Source: an uncultured Tepidimonas sp. (GTDB taxonomy: Bacteria; Pseudomonadota; Gammaproteobacteria; Burkholderiales; Burkholderiaceae_C). From it: 5,824 nucleotides of DNA. The notes under the pieces are model-generated. The model was not told where the DNA came from. It ran no database searches and worked only from the letters and a program-made list of their open reading frames with translations. Below are positions 1 to 5,824 of the stretch, piece after piece. The stretch's first letter is position 1. Each line of letters begins with the position of its first letter. The stretch covers positions 1 through 5,824 of the forward strand of contig CALEDU010000170.1 of assembly GCA_937949455.1 (NCBI GenBank), written 5' to 3'. Position numbers and translations under genes: made by a program.

Positions 1-375
1 CTCGGCCTGTACAGTGGGGCCGGGCAAGGGGGCTACGGCCGGGTGGGTAGCGGGCGGTGGCGCGGCCTCCACGGCGACCGGTGGGGGCAAGGCACCCGAG
101 TGCTGCGCCAGCAGCTTTTCCAAATCCTCCCAACTGTGGCGCGAAACGGCTTTGTTGAACAGGGCCTTGAAGCGCGTCTGGGCAGGGGTGCGCTCCGGTA
201 GGGCTTGGGCAATTTGGCGCAACTGTACCAGCGGAAAGGGCTGCAGGGGCCGGGTGCCAGCCACCTCGTGATAAGCCGCCTGGAAATTGTCAGGGGTGGG
301 TGGCAGGCGGCGCGCCGTCAGCAGTTTGACGGCTTCGCGTGCGATTTCTTGCGGGGTGGAGGCGGTGCTGCCCAT
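1..375 (-). CDS. Probable GGDEF diguanylate cyclase, N-terminal part only
   Basis: The reading frame is open from the ATG at 375 to the window edge (125 codons, no stop), so the gene continues to the left of the window. The N-terminal 90 residues look helical and contain ARRLPPTPDNFQAAYHEVAG at residues 21-40. I recognise this 'PTPDN(F/Y)..xY.E(I/V)AG' signature from the N-terminal region of long GGDEF proteins in Burkholderiales. Residues 95-125 are Pro/Ala rich and look like a linker. If the call is right, the protein would make cyclic di-GMP from two GTP in the cytoplasm, but the GGDEF domain is not in the window, so catalysis cannot be judged. There is no Shine-Dalgarno sequence before the ATG. 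An out-of-frame ATG at 380 runs to an early stop and is not used. The gene lies 84 bases downstream of the dehydrogenase on the same strand, but appears to have its own promoter. Confidence 0.55.
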   Translation of the reverse strand, partial: MGSTASTPQEIAREAVKLLTARRLPPTPDNFQAAYHEVAGTRPLQPFPLVQLRQIAQALPERTPAQTRFKALFNKAVSRHSWEDLEKLLAQHSGALPPPVAVEAAPPPATHPAVAPLPGPTVQAE

Positions 376-383
376 AACATTGA

Positions 384-389
384 AGTATA
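384..389 (-). promoter_or_regulatory. TATACT -10 box, possibly giving a leaderless mRNA
   Basis: TATACT (5 of 6 to TATAAT) ends 8 bases before the ATG at 375. Transcription normally begins about 6-8 bases after the -10 box, so the start would fall on or just before the ATG. This agrees with the lack of a ribosome binding site. No good -35 hexamer is visible at the right distance; that region is occupied by a GC-rich inverted repeat. Confidence 0.4.
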
Positions 390-394
390 GGGCG

Positions 395-411
395 GGACCG
401 CCCCCCGGTCC
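395..411. repeat. GGACCG-N5-CGGTCC inverted repeat
   Basis: Perfect 6-bp arms (395-400 and 406-411) around CCCCC. It lies between the dehydrogenase stop and the TATACT box of the next minus-strand gene, roughly where the -35 element and spacer would be. No T-tract follows on the minus strand, so it is a poor intrinsic terminator. It could be an operator or a weak transcript-end hairpin. Confidence 0.4.
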
Positions 412-459
412 TCGTGGCGATTGCGCGCCGATCAGCCGCCGTGCGGTTGCCCCGAGCGG

Positions 460-1218
460 TCAGCGCGGCTGCATGCGGATCGCGCCGTCCAGCCGGATCA
501 CCTCGCCATTGAGCATGTCGTTTTCGATGATGTGTTGGACGAGCTTGGCGTAGTCCTCGGGACGGCCCAGGCGCGAAGGGAAGGGCACCATCGCAGCCAG
601 CGCGTCCTGCACCTCCTGCGGCATGCCAAACAGCATGGGGGTGCCGAAGATGCCTGGGGCGATGGTCATGTTGCGGATGCCCAGCTTGGCCAAGTCGCGT
701 GCGATGGGCAGCGTCATGCCAACCACGCCGCCTTTGGAGGCACTGTAAGCCGCTTGGCCGATCTGGCCCTCGAAGGCGGCGACCGACGCGGTGGAGACGA
801 TCACCCCGCGCTCGCCAGTCGGCTCGGGCTGGTTGCTGCTCATGGCCTGCGCAGCCAGACGGATCATGTTGAAGGTACCCACCAGGTTGACCTGGATGAC
901 CTTGGTGAACAGCGCCAGGCTGTGTGGCCCATTTTTGCCCACGGTTTTTTCGGCTGGGGCGATGCCAGCGCAGTTGATCAGCCCGGCTAGCTTGCCCAGC
1001 GCCACCGCGCGGTCGATCGCGGCCTGGGCGTCGGCTTCCTGACTCACATCGCAGCGGACATACACGCCGCCGATGTCCTGGGCCACGGCCTCGCCGCGTT
1101 CGGCCTGCATGTCGGCGATGACCACGCGACCGCCATTCGCGGCCAACATGCGCGCCGTGCCTTCACCCAGGCCCGAGGCGCCGCCCGTGACCACATACAC
1201 CTTGCCCGCGATTTCCAT
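460..1218 (-). CDS. SDR-family 3-hydroxyacyl-CoA dehydrogenase, type II (HSD10-like)
   Basis: A 252-residue classical short-chain dehydrogenase. Visible motifs are the NAD-binding TGGASGLG at residues 11-18, NCAG at 82-85, Asn111, catalytic Ser145 in [10 protein letters not shown], and Tyr158-x3-Lys162 (YSASK). The segment [20 protein letters not shown] and the later GIFGTPML are typical of the HSD10 / type II 3-hydroxyacyl-CoA dehydrogenase group. This group oxidises 3-hydroxyacyl-CoA or 2-methyl-3-hydroxybutyryl-CoA with NAD+, in fatty acid and isoleucine breakdown. All catalytic residues are present and the length is normal. The frame is open 13 codons further upstream to about 1257, but the ATG at 1218 is chosen. 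It has a perfect AGGAGG five bases upstream, begins [13 protein letters not shown] as in the family, and the extension would read through the operator palindrome. The exact substrate is inferred. Confidence 0.92.
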   Translation of the reverse strand: MEIAGKVYVVTGGASGLGEGTARMLAANGGRVVIADMQAERGEAVAQDIGGVYVRCDVSQEADAQAAIDRAVALGKLAGLINCAGIAPAEKTVGKNGPHSLALFTKVIQVNLVGTFNMIRLAAQAMSSNQPEPTGERGVIVSTASVAAFEGQIGQAAYSASKGGVVGMTLPIARDLAKLGIRNMTIAPGIFGTPMLFGMPQEVQDALAAMVPFPSRLGRPEDYAKLVQHIIENDMLNGEVIRLDGAIRMQPR

Positions 1219-1223
1219 GCCGA

Positions 1224-1229
1224 CCTCCT
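1224..1229 (-). promoter_or_regulatory. Ribosome binding site of the dehydrogenase
   Basis: AGGAGG, a full match to the anti-Shine-Dalgarno sequence, lies 5 bases before the ATG at 1218. It decides the start codon against the longer open frame. Confidence 0.9.
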
Positions 1230-1241
1230 GTTGAGTTGACG

Positions 1242-1257
1242 TTGACGTAAACGTCAA
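1242..1257. promoter_or_regulatory. Perfect palindromic operator, LiuR-like
   Basis: TTGACGTAAACGTCAA: 7-bp perfect arms around two bases, 23 bases upstream of the dehydrogenase ATG. A further TTGACG copy overlaps the plus-strand left side (1236-1241 region). From memory, the MerR-family regulator LiuR, which controls branched-chain amino acid and acyl-CoA catabolism in proteobacteria, binds palindromes of the ACGT(A/T)AACGT kind. The match to the function of the downstream gene supports this. The identity of the regulator is inferred; its gene is not in the window. Confidence 0.65.
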
Positions 1258-1266
1258 TCCTAGGCG

Positions 1267-1294
1267 AAAAAAACGCCCGCCAACGGGGCGGGCG
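1267..1294 (-). terminator. Rho-independent terminator of the iron-binding protein gene
   Basis: On the minus strand, CGCCCGCC - CCGTT - GGCGGGCG forms an 8-bp GC-only stem (1294-1287 with 1281-1274). It is followed by seven T (1273-1267). It begins 13 bases after the stop codon of the upstream minus-strand gene. It isolates that gene from the dehydrogenase and leaves only about 48 bases for the dehydrogenase's own promoter and operator. Confidence 0.95.
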
Positions 1295-1306
1295 GCAGCA
1301 CCGCGG

Positions 1307-2389
1307 TCACTTGTAGCCGGCGCGGTCCAGCATTTGCTGCACCTTGGTCAGGTTTTTGGCGACGACAGCCAGTGGGATGTTTTCGGCCTTGAAACCCTCG
1401 CCCCCAATGGCCCGCAGCGCGGGATTGTCCAGCCGTACGCCGCGCGCGGCGGGGAACTCGTTGTTGCCGTTGGCAAAATACTCTTGCGCCAGCGGGCTGG
1501 ACAAAAATTCCATGAACGCGATGGCGGCATCCACGTGCTTGGCGTGGCGCGCCACGGCCGCCCCTGCGATGTTGATGTGGGTGCCTGTCGTGGCCTGGTT
1601 GGGGAACACCACCCGCACCTGCTCCATCACCTTGCGGTCTTCTGGCTTGTCAGACTTGAGCAGGCGCGCCAGATAGTAGCTGTTGGTCAGCGCCACCCCA
1701 CACTCGCCGCTGGCCACGGCGCGGATCTGGTCGGTGTCACCGCCCTTGGGCGTGCGCGCCATGTTGGCCACCAGCCCGTTGAGCCAGGCCTGGCCCTTGT
1801 CGTCACCCAGCCGCTCGATCACGGTGGCAAACAGCGACAGGTTGTAAGGATGCGAGCCGCTGCGCGTGCACAGCAGCCCCTTGAGTTTGGGATCCGCGAG
1901 CTGTTCGTAGGAGGCCACGTCCTCGGCCTTGACGCGCTGTGGATCGTATACGACCACGCGCGCGCGGGTGGAAAAGCCCGTCCAGGTCACCCCTTCGGGG
2001 GTTGGCGCGGCGCGCAGCTCGGGGGGAATGGCCGCGTCCAGCTTGGCCGATTGGATCGGGCGAAACAGCCCCTGTGCATCGGCAGCGGCCATGCGCGCCG
2101 CGTCCACCAGCAGGACCACGTCAGCCGGCGAGGCGGGGCCCTCGGCGCGCAAACGCGCGACAATGCCTGCGTCGTCGCTGTCCACCCGGTGTATCTTGAT
2201 GCCCGTCGCTTTGGTGAAGGCTTGGTAGATGAACTCGTCGCTCGGGTAGTGGCGAGCGGAATAGAGGTTGAGTACCTTGTCCTGCGCGGACGCGGCGCTG
2301 GGTGCCATCGCCCATGGCGCACTCAGCGACAGGAGCATCAAGGCCCCTCGCATGACACGGCGGCGCAGTGGTTGCAGAAGATTCGACAT
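1307..2389 (-). CDS. Periplasmic Fe(III)-binding protein of an ABC transporter (FutA/FbpA type)
   Basis: A 360-residue extracytoplasmic solute-binding protein. Residues 1-36 form a signal peptide: RRR near the start, a hydrophobic core, and an ASA-type cleavage site before QDKVLNLY. The mature start [13 protein letters not shown] (residues 40-52) and the paired tyrosines in NSYYLARL (Tyr238, Tyr239) are hallmarks of the FutA / FbpA ferric-binding group, where adjacent tyrosines coordinate Fe3+. The [13 protein letters not shown] segment (267-279) is also typical. It would capture ferric iron in the periplasm and pass it to a permease-ATPase pair. The start at 2389 has AGGAG 8 bases upstream (2398-2402). 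A Fur box and a -10 box lie 75-105 bases upstream, giving a leader of about 65-70 bases. The gene stands alone: the next gene on its strand is a dehydrogenase behind a terminator, so permease and ATPase must be elsewhere. Binding another metal is possible but less likely given the Fur box. Confidence 0.9.
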   Translation of the reverse strand: MSNLLQPLRRRVMRGALMLLSLSAPWAMAPSAASAQDKVLNLYSARHYPSDEFIYQAFTKATGIKIHRVDSDDAGIVARLRAEGPASPADVVLLVDAARMAAADAQGLFRPIQSAKLDAAIPPELRAAPTPEGVTWTGFSTRARVVVYDPQRVKAEDVASYEQLADPKLKGLLCTRSGSHPYNLSLFATVIERLGDDKGQAWLNGLVANMARTPKGGDTDQIRAVASGECGVALTNSYYLARLLKSDKPEDRKVMEQVRVVFPNQATTGTHINIAGAAVARHAKHVDAAIAFMEFLSSPLAQEYFANGNNEFPAARGVRLDNPALRAIGGEGFKAENIPLAVVAKNLTKVQQMLDRAGYK

Positions 2390-2463
2390 GGTGAGAACTC
2401 CTGGTTTGGACGGGAATCGGTGCGGAATGAGGATGGGTGGGAAGCGGCTGTGCCGTGTCGCTG

Positions 2464-2469
2464 ATCATA
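2464..2469 (-). promoter_or_regulatory. -10 box for the iron-binding protein gene
   Basis: TATGAT (5 of 6 to TATAAT) on the minus strand, about 75 bases before the ATG at 2389. The -35 region would fall within the Fur box, where no strong -35 hexamer is seen. This arrangement fits repression by Fur occlusion of RNA polymerase. Confidence 0.55.
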
Positions 2470-2474
2470 TCACA

Positions 2475-2493
2475 AACGAGAATCATTATCGTT
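2475..2493. promoter_or_regulatory. Fur box
   Basis: AACGAGAATCATTATCGTT is a 9-1-9 palindrome with one mismatched pair. Its core GAGAATCATTATC differs at one position from the consensus GATAATCATTATC. It lies in the divergent region between the ferric-binding protein gene (minus) and the patatin lipoprotein gene (plus), overlapping the expected -35 region of the former. Fur with Fe2+ should repress the iron-uptake gene here. It ends exactly one base before the proposed patatin ATG. Confidence 0.88.
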
Positions 2494-3474
2494 ATGTTTA
2501 AGGAAAAGAGCGGGTACCCAAGCCGACCGCCGGCCCGCTTGCCCGATCTGGCCCGGCGCCGATGGCTTGGGGGCGGAGCCGCGGCGTTGGCTGCCTGGGC
2601 CCTGTCGGGGTGTAGCGTGCCCCCGGTCGCACCCCCGATCCCACCCCTGCTGCCGCCGACGCGGCCGCCCCGGGTGGGGCTGGCCCTAGGCGGTGGGGCG
2701 GCGCGCGGCTTTGCCCACATCGGCGTCATCCAGGTACTGGAGCGTGAGGGTGTACGCCCCGACCTGGTGGTCGGCACCTCTGCCGGGAGCCTGGTTGCGG
2801 CACTGTATGCTCACGGCCTGTCCGGTACGGCGCTGGAGCAAGCGGCGCTGGAGATGGACGAAGCGACGATTGCAGACTGGACCGTGCCGATCTTCAACCG
2901 CGGGCTGTTGCGCGGCGAGGCGCTGGCTCGCTATGTCAACCGCATGGTCCAGGGGCGGCTGATCGAGGCCATGCCCCTGCCACTGGGCATTCTGGCCACG
3001 GACCTGGCCACCGGACACCCCGTGTTGTTCCGCCGCGGTGATACGGGGACTGCAGTGCGGGCGTCCAGCGCGGTGCCGGGGGTGTTTTCGCCGGTGTCGA
3101 TCGCGGGTCGGACCTATGTGGATGGCGGCTTGGTGGCGCCGGTGCCGGTCGAGCAAGCCCGCGAGATGGGCGCCGAGCTGGTGATTGCGGTCGATATCTC
3201 CAGCCCCGCCGAGCCGCTGAGCCAGACCGACCCGGTACGGGTGTTGCTTCAAACCTTCACGATCATGGGTCAGACGATCAATCGCCATGTGCTTGGTCGC
3301 GCGGATGTGGTGATCCGCCCCCAGCTGGACGGCATCGGCAGTGCCGACTTCGCCTCGCGCGAGCGCAGTATCGCGGCGGGACGCGCTGCCATGCAAGCGG
3401 GCTTGCCGCGTTTGCGCGAGCAGCTGCTGGCGCTGCGTCGGCCATTGGCGACGGCTCCGCAGGCCGCGCGCTGA
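2494..3474 (+). CDS. Patatin-like phospholipase, predicted lipoprotein
   Basis: A 326-residue serine lipase/acyl hydrolase of the bacterial patatin (RssA/NTE-like) family. Motifs: oxyanion-hole loop GGGAARGFAHIG at residues 66-77, nucleophile elbow GTSAG (Ser96) and the catalytic DGG (Asp210), so the Ser-Asp dyad is intact. The N-terminus is a lipoprotein signal: ARRRW at 20-24, a hydrophobic stretch, and lipobox LSGC with Cys40. A proline-rich linker (43-59) leads to the catalytic domain. RRRWL resembles a twin-arginine motif, so Tat export is possible. It probably hydrolyses lipid or acyl esters at the envelope; the substrate is unknown. The start is uncertain. The ATG at 2494 has no Shine-Dalgarno sequence and follows the Fur box directly. 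A GTG at 2437 would add 19 residues unlike a signal peptide, and a TTG at 2539 would leave a shorter but still complete lipoprotein signal. Confidence 0.9.
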   Translation: MFKEKSGYPSRPPARLPDLARRRWLGGGAAALAAWALSGCSVPPVAPPIPPLLPPTRPPRVGLALGGGAARGFAHIGVIQVLEREGVRPDLVVGTSAGSLVAALYAHGLSGTALEQAALEMDEATIADWTVPIFNRGLLRGEALARYVNRMVQGRLIEAMPLPLGILATDLATGHPVLFRRGDTGTAVRASSAVPGVFSPVSIAGRTYVDGGLVAPVPVEQAREMGAELVIAVDISSPAEPLSQTDPVRVLLQTFTIMGQTINRHVLGRADVVIRPQLDGIGSADFASRERSIAAGRAAMQAGLPRLREQLLALRRPLATAPQAAR

Positions 3475-3487
3475 TCGGCCCCTGCCG

Positions 3488-3513
3488 AAAAAAAGCCCCG
3501 CCGAAGCGGGGCT
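3488..3513 (-). terminator. Rho-independent terminator of the phasin gene
   Basis: On the minus strand, AGCCCCGC - TTCG - GCGGGGCT forms an 8-bp stem with a stable tetraloop (3513-3506 with 3501-3494), then a run of T (3494-3488; the first T also pairs in the stem). It lies 68 bases past the phasin stop. On the plus strand no T-tract follows, so it should not efficiently stop the convergent patatin transcript. Confidence 0.92.
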
Positions 3514-3580
3514 GGCAAGGGTCCCTGAACCTGATTTCGAAGAGACCCGAGGAGACAACTCGGTACGAAAGAGCCGCCCG

Positions 3581-4156
3581 TCAGCCTGCGGTGCGGCGCG
3601 CCCGGGTGGCGGTTTTGGGGGTTTGCCCGGCGGCAGGTAGATTTTGCTGCGCCTGAGCCAACGCCTGGTGAAAGTTGGCTTCGGCCAGTTCTGCGGCCTG
3701 TTTGACGGCTTGTTGCACGGTTTCCATGGCCGAGGTGGCGGTATTGACCGTGTTGCGCATCGCCTCCACTGCGGCTTCGGTACCGGCAGGGGCGTTCTTG
3801 GCAAGGTTGTCCATCACGGCCCTGGCCTTGTGCTGGACATCAGCCGCATTCTGTTCGGCCACTTGGGCAAAAGCGCTACCCGTCGCGGCTGCAATGTCGT
3901 AGAGCTGGCGGCTGTAGTTGACCGCTTTTTCGGCCAGGGGCTGCAGCAAGGCGGCCTGGCGCTGTAGCAGTTCCTGCGCGTCTTTGGCCGACAGCAGCGC
4001 CTGCGTGTTGTCCGCAGAGTCACGCAGCGCCGCCTTGGTGGCCTGCAGGTTGAGTTCGACCAGCTTTTCCACGCCCTCGAAGGCCTTGCGCGTCAGGCCA
4101 AACAACATCTCGATATTGGCCTTGTGGGCGGCGGCCAGTTGTTCAGGGGTCAGCAT
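3581..4156 (-). CDS. phaP: Phasin, polyhydroxyalkanoate granule-associated protein
   Basis: A 191-residue protein starting [20 protein letters not shown]. It is almost wholly amphipathic helix rich in Ala, Gln and Leu, with no signal peptide, and ends in a basic tail ([13 protein letters not shown], residues 179-188). The N-terminal '[28 protein letters not shown]' pattern and the length match the betaproteobacterial phasin family. Phasins coat PHA storage granules and control their number and size. The frame is open upstream to 4330, but the ATG at 4156 is chosen. It has GGAGG four bases upstream (4161-4165), it matches the family start, and the extension would read through the promoter. It is transcribed alone, between its own promoter and a terminator. 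Two repeats that may bind the PHA-responsive repressor PhaR flank its promoter. Organisms often carry several phasins; which paralogue this is cannot be told. Confidence 0.93.
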   Translation of the reverse strand: MLTPEQLAAAHKANIEMLFGLTRKAFEGVEKLVELNLQATKAALRDSADNTQALLSAKDAQELLQRQAALLQPLAEKAVNYSRQLYDIAAATGSAFAQVAEQNAADVQHKARAVMDNLAKNAPAGTEAAVEAMRNTVNTATSAMETVQQAVKQAAELAEANFHQALAQAQQNLPAAGQTPKTATRARRTAG

Positions 4157-4192
4157 ATTTCCTCCGCTGGTCGTGATGGTGATGGGTGGTTT

Positions 4193-4207
4193 TGCTGCGC
4201 TGCAGCA
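4193..4207. promoter_or_regulatory. Candidate PhaR operator, promoter-proximal copy
   Basis: TGCTGCGCTGCAGCA is a perfect 6-3-6 inverted repeat containing CTGC-N3-GCAG, a form recalled for PhaR sites in Paracoccus. It lies just after the -10 box of the phasin promoter, at about the expected transcription start. Binding there would block initiation. Confidence 0.6.
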
Positions 4208-4213
4208 TGGTCC

Positions 4214-4241
4214 ATTATACGGAAGCCGACGAATTTTGCAA
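4214..4241 (-). promoter_or_regulatory. Sigma70 promoter of the phasin gene
   Basis: On the minus strand, TTGCAA (4241-4236), a 16-base spacer, then a perfect TATAAT (4219-4214). The start of transcription is expected near 4207, giving a leader of about 50 bases. This is the best consensus promoter in the window. TTGCAA is its own reverse complement, so it could in principle act as a -35 element on the plus strand, but no convincing plus-strand -10 follows. Confidence 0.85.
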
Positions 4242-4245
4242 GACA

Positions 4246-4260
4246 TGGTGCGCTGCAGCA
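4246..4260. promoter_or_regulatory. Candidate PhaR operator, upstream copy
   Basis: TGGTGCGCTGCAGCA differs by one base from the copy at 4193. TGCGCTGCAGCAT is exactly repeated (4196-4208 and 4249-4261), 53 bases apart, about five helical turns. It sits just upstream of the phasin -35 box and about 70 bases before the deacetylase start, so it could also influence the divergent gene. Confidence 0.55.
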
Positions 4261-4328
4261 TTTGTACTGGGCAGCGGGTATTCGGCAGCTGGCAGCAGCA
4301 GCGGTGTGGCCCTGGCACACTGCGCGCC

Positions 4329-5303
4329 ATGCAGGTGTTTTACGCGACCCAATTCGTGCTGCCGCTGCCTCCGGGCCACCGCTTCCCCATGGCCAAGTAC
4401 GCCCTGTTGCGCGACGCCCTGGCCGACGAGCCGGACATTCGCTGGCAGCAGGCCGAGCCGGCCAGCGATGGCGAGCTGGCGCTGGCCCACACGCCGGCGT
4501 ACATCGACGCCATCACCCACGGGACGCTCGCTCCGGCCCTGCAGCGTGAGATCGGTTTTCCCTGGAGCCCCGCGATGGCCGAGAGAGCGCGGCGCTCGGT
4601 CGGTGCCACCATCCAGGCCAGCCGGGTGGCGCTGGCCGGCGAGGGCGTGGCCGCCAACATCGCTGGGGGCACCCACCATGCCTACGCCCACAAGGGGGGA
4701 GGGTTTTGCGTCTTCAACGATGCTGCGGTGGCGGCGCGCCTGATGCAGGCCGAATGGACCCGGCGCGGGGCGTCGGCGCGCGCCCGCCCGTTGCAGGTGG
4801 CGATCGTGGACCTCGATGTCCACCAGGGCAACGGGACGGCCAGCATCTTTCGAGACGACCCGTCGGTGTTCACCCTGTCGCTGCACGGGGCGCGCAATTT
4901 CCCCTTTCGCAAGGAGCCCAGCGACTGCGACGTGGAATTGCCCGACGGCTGTGGGGACGACGAGTATCTGCAGGCACTGGAGTGGGCGCTGGGCGAATTG
5001 GAGCGGCGCTTCGAGCCGGACTTCGTGATTTACTTGGCGGGCGCCGACCCCCACGAGGGCGATCGCCTGGGGCGGCTGCGCCTGAGCGACGATGGCATGG
5101 AGGCGCGTGATCGTCGTGTCTTCGATTGGGCGTGGCAGCGGCGCTTGCCTGTGGCCATGACCATGGCGGGCGGCTATGGCCGCGACATCGCCACCACGGT
5201 GCGCGTGCAGCGCACCACCTATGCGGTGGCGCTGTCGTACTGGCGACGCTGGCGGGCGGTGGCAGAATCGACCGCAGAACCACCGAGGAGACCGCCGCCG
5301 TGA
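4329..5303 (+). CDS. Histone-deacetylase-family zinc amidohydrolase
   Basis: A 324-residue cytoplasmic protein of the arginase/deacetylase fold, family of acetoin-utilisation AcuC and class II histone deacetylases. Visible active-site parts: the His116-His117 pair in [20 protein letters not shown], zinc ligands Asp163 and His165 in [10 protein letters not shown], third zinc ligand Asp240 in GADPHEGD, and Tyr283 in AGGYG. All are conserved, so it should remove acyl groups from lysine, polyamine or a small amide; the substrate is not evident. The ATG at 4329 is chosen because the family starts 'MxxFY...FVLPLPxGHRFPMxKY'. No good Shine-Dalgarno sequence precedes it. The frame is open much further upstream, but those codons cover the phasin promoter and its antisense strand. 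The stop overlaps the start of the nitroreductase gene (GTGA), so the two are co-transcribed and probably translationally coupled. Confidence 0.92.
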   Translation: MQVFYATQFVLPLPPGHRFPMAKYALLRDALADEPDIRWQQAEPASDGELALAHTPAYIDAITHGTLAPALQREIGFPWSPAMAERARRSVGATIQASRVALAGEGVAANIAGGTHHAYAHKGGGFCVFNDAAVAARLMQAEWTRRGASARARPLQVAIVDLDVHQGNGTASIFRDDPSVFTLSLHGARNFPFRKEPSDCDVELPDGCGDDEYLQALEWALGELERRFEPDFVIYLAGADPHEGDRLGRLRLSDDGMEARDRRVFDWAWQRRLPVAMTMAGGYGRDIATTVRVQRTTYAVALSYWRRWRAVAESTAEPPRRPPP

Positions 5304-5824
5304 ATCCCAGCACACCCGAACCCATCGCCGGCACCGAGGCGGAACTGGACCCGCTGCGCGTCTGGGCCCAGCCCTTGGATGCGGCGCAGGTCGAAGCGGC
5401 CATCGTCGGCCGCCGCTCGGTGCGCGCCTTTTTGCCCCGGCCGGTGCCCCGGCCCTTGATCGAGCGGCTGCTGCGGGTGGCGGCGCGCGCCCCGTCGGGC
5501 ACCAATACCCAGCCCTGGAAGGTCTACGTCCTGCAGGGGCAAGCGCGCGAGACGCTGGTGGACAAAGTGTGCGCCGCCCACGATGCCATCCGCGCCGACC
5601 CGGCGCTGGCGGCCCAATACCAAGAGGCCTATGACTACTACCCCAGTCAGTGGGTGAGCCCCTACATCGACCGCCGGCGCGATAACGGCTGGGGCCTGTA
5701 CGGTCTGCTCGGCATCGGCAAGGGCGACAAAGACAAGATGCACGCCCAGCACCAGCGCAACTTCCGCTTCTTTGACGCGCCGGTGGGGCTCATGGTGACC
5801 ATCGACCGCGTGATGGGGCGGGGG
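5300..5824 (+). CDS. Nitroreductase family protein, C-terminus beyond window
   Basis: The frame is open from GTG at 5300 to the window end (175 codons). The FMN-phosphate-binding RRSVRAF (residues 38-44) and RAPSGTNTQPWKVYVL (63-78) identify the FMN-dependent nitroreductase family. The later YIDRRRDNGWGLYGLLGIG (122-140) and FFDAPVGLM (157-165) resemble the nitrobenzoate reductase PnbA-like group of beta- and gammaproteobacteria. Such enzymes reduce nitro groups or quinones with NAD(P)H; the native substrate here is unknown. The GTG overlaps the upstream stop codon by four bases. GAGGAG (5285-5290) lies 9 bases before it, which supports this start although it is not ATG. The extra 30 N-terminal residues before the domain are acidic and proline-containing with no signal peptide. 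Confidence 0.92.
   Translation, partial: MNPSTPEPIAGTEAELDPLRVWAQPLDAAQVEAAIVGRRSVRAFLPRPVPRPLIERLLRVAARAPSGTNTQPWKVYVLQGQARETLVDKVCAAHDAIRADPALAAQYQEAYDYYPSQWVSPYIDRRRDNGWGLYGLLGIGKGDKDKMHAQHQRNFRFFDAPVGLMVTIDRVMGRG

Noticed and set aside
1334..2464. 376-codon open frame on the plus strand opposite the iron-binding protein gene
   Set aside because: It is the antisense shadow of a clear solute-binding protein gene. Its translation is His/Arg/Gly rich without a recognisable domain.
3547..3563. CCGAG-N7-CTCGG inverted repeat between the patatin and phasin genes
   Set aside because: The stem is only five pairs with a seven-base loop and no T-tract; it could arise by chance in this base composition.
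2686..3804. 372-codon open frame on the minus strand across the patatin and phasin genes
   Set aside because: It spans two well-supported genes and a terminator in the wrong frames, and its composition (Pro/Arg/His rich) is typical of GC-rich shadows.
3918..4328. Long in-frame open extension upstream of the deacetylase ATG
   Set aside because: It runs antisense through the phasin gene and then through its promoter and repeats. The family N-terminus begins at 4329, so the extension is an artefact of high GC.
4311..4328. TGGCAC near the deacetylase start as a possible sigma54 promoter
   Set aside because: The required TTGC element is not at the correct distance, and the site would be too close to the ATG.
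4215..5315. 366-codon open frame on the minus strand opposite the deacetylase gene
   Set aside because: It has no family resemblance, while the plus strand has all deacetylase active-site motifs.

Overview
This is a GC-rich, gene-dense window from what looks like a member of the Burkholderiales, probably a Comamonadaceae-like betaproteobacterium. The pointers are the phasin with a basic C-terminal tail, the HSD10-type dehydrogenase beneath a palindrome resembling the LiuR operator, the style of the FutA-type iron-binding protein and the GGDEF-type N-terminus. The genus cannot be settled from the window alone.

Layout, left to right. (1) 1-375, minus strand: 5' part of a gene that is probably a GGDEF diguanylate cyclase; its catalytic part lies outside the window. 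A TATACT box is so close to the ATG that the mRNA may be leaderless. (2) 460-1218, minus: short-chain dehydrogenase of the type II 3-hydroxyacyl-CoA / 2-methyl-3-hydroxybutyryl-CoA dehydrogenase kind, with a perfect AGGAGG ribosome site and a 16-bp palindrome upstream. (3) 1307-2389, minus: periplasmic ferric-iron-binding protein closed by a strong intrinsic terminator. A Fur box lies in the divergent intergenic region. (4) 2494-3474, plus: patatin-like phospholipase lipoprotein whose proposed ATG directly abuts the Fur box. (5) 3581-4156, minus: phasin (polyhydroxyalkanoate granule protein), with a clear sigma70 promoter bracketed by two near-identical CTGC-N3-GCAG type repeats. (6) 4329-5303, plus: zinc-dependent histone-deacetylase-like amidohydrolase, overlapping by 4 bases (GTGA) with (7) 5300-5824, plus: a nitroreductase cut by the window end.

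The genes do not form one pathway. They are short independent units: carbon storage and acyl-CoA catabolism (phasin, dehydrogenase), iron uptake (FutA-type protein), c-di-GMP signalling (probable), and a two-gene deacetylase-nitroreductase unit. The most informative content is regulatory. Three intergenic regions each carry a recognisable operator-like palindrome (LiuR-like, Fur, PhaR-like) matched to the function of the adjacent gene. I see no mobile element, CRISPR array, RNA gene or clearly new system. All intergenic stretches are under 200 bp.
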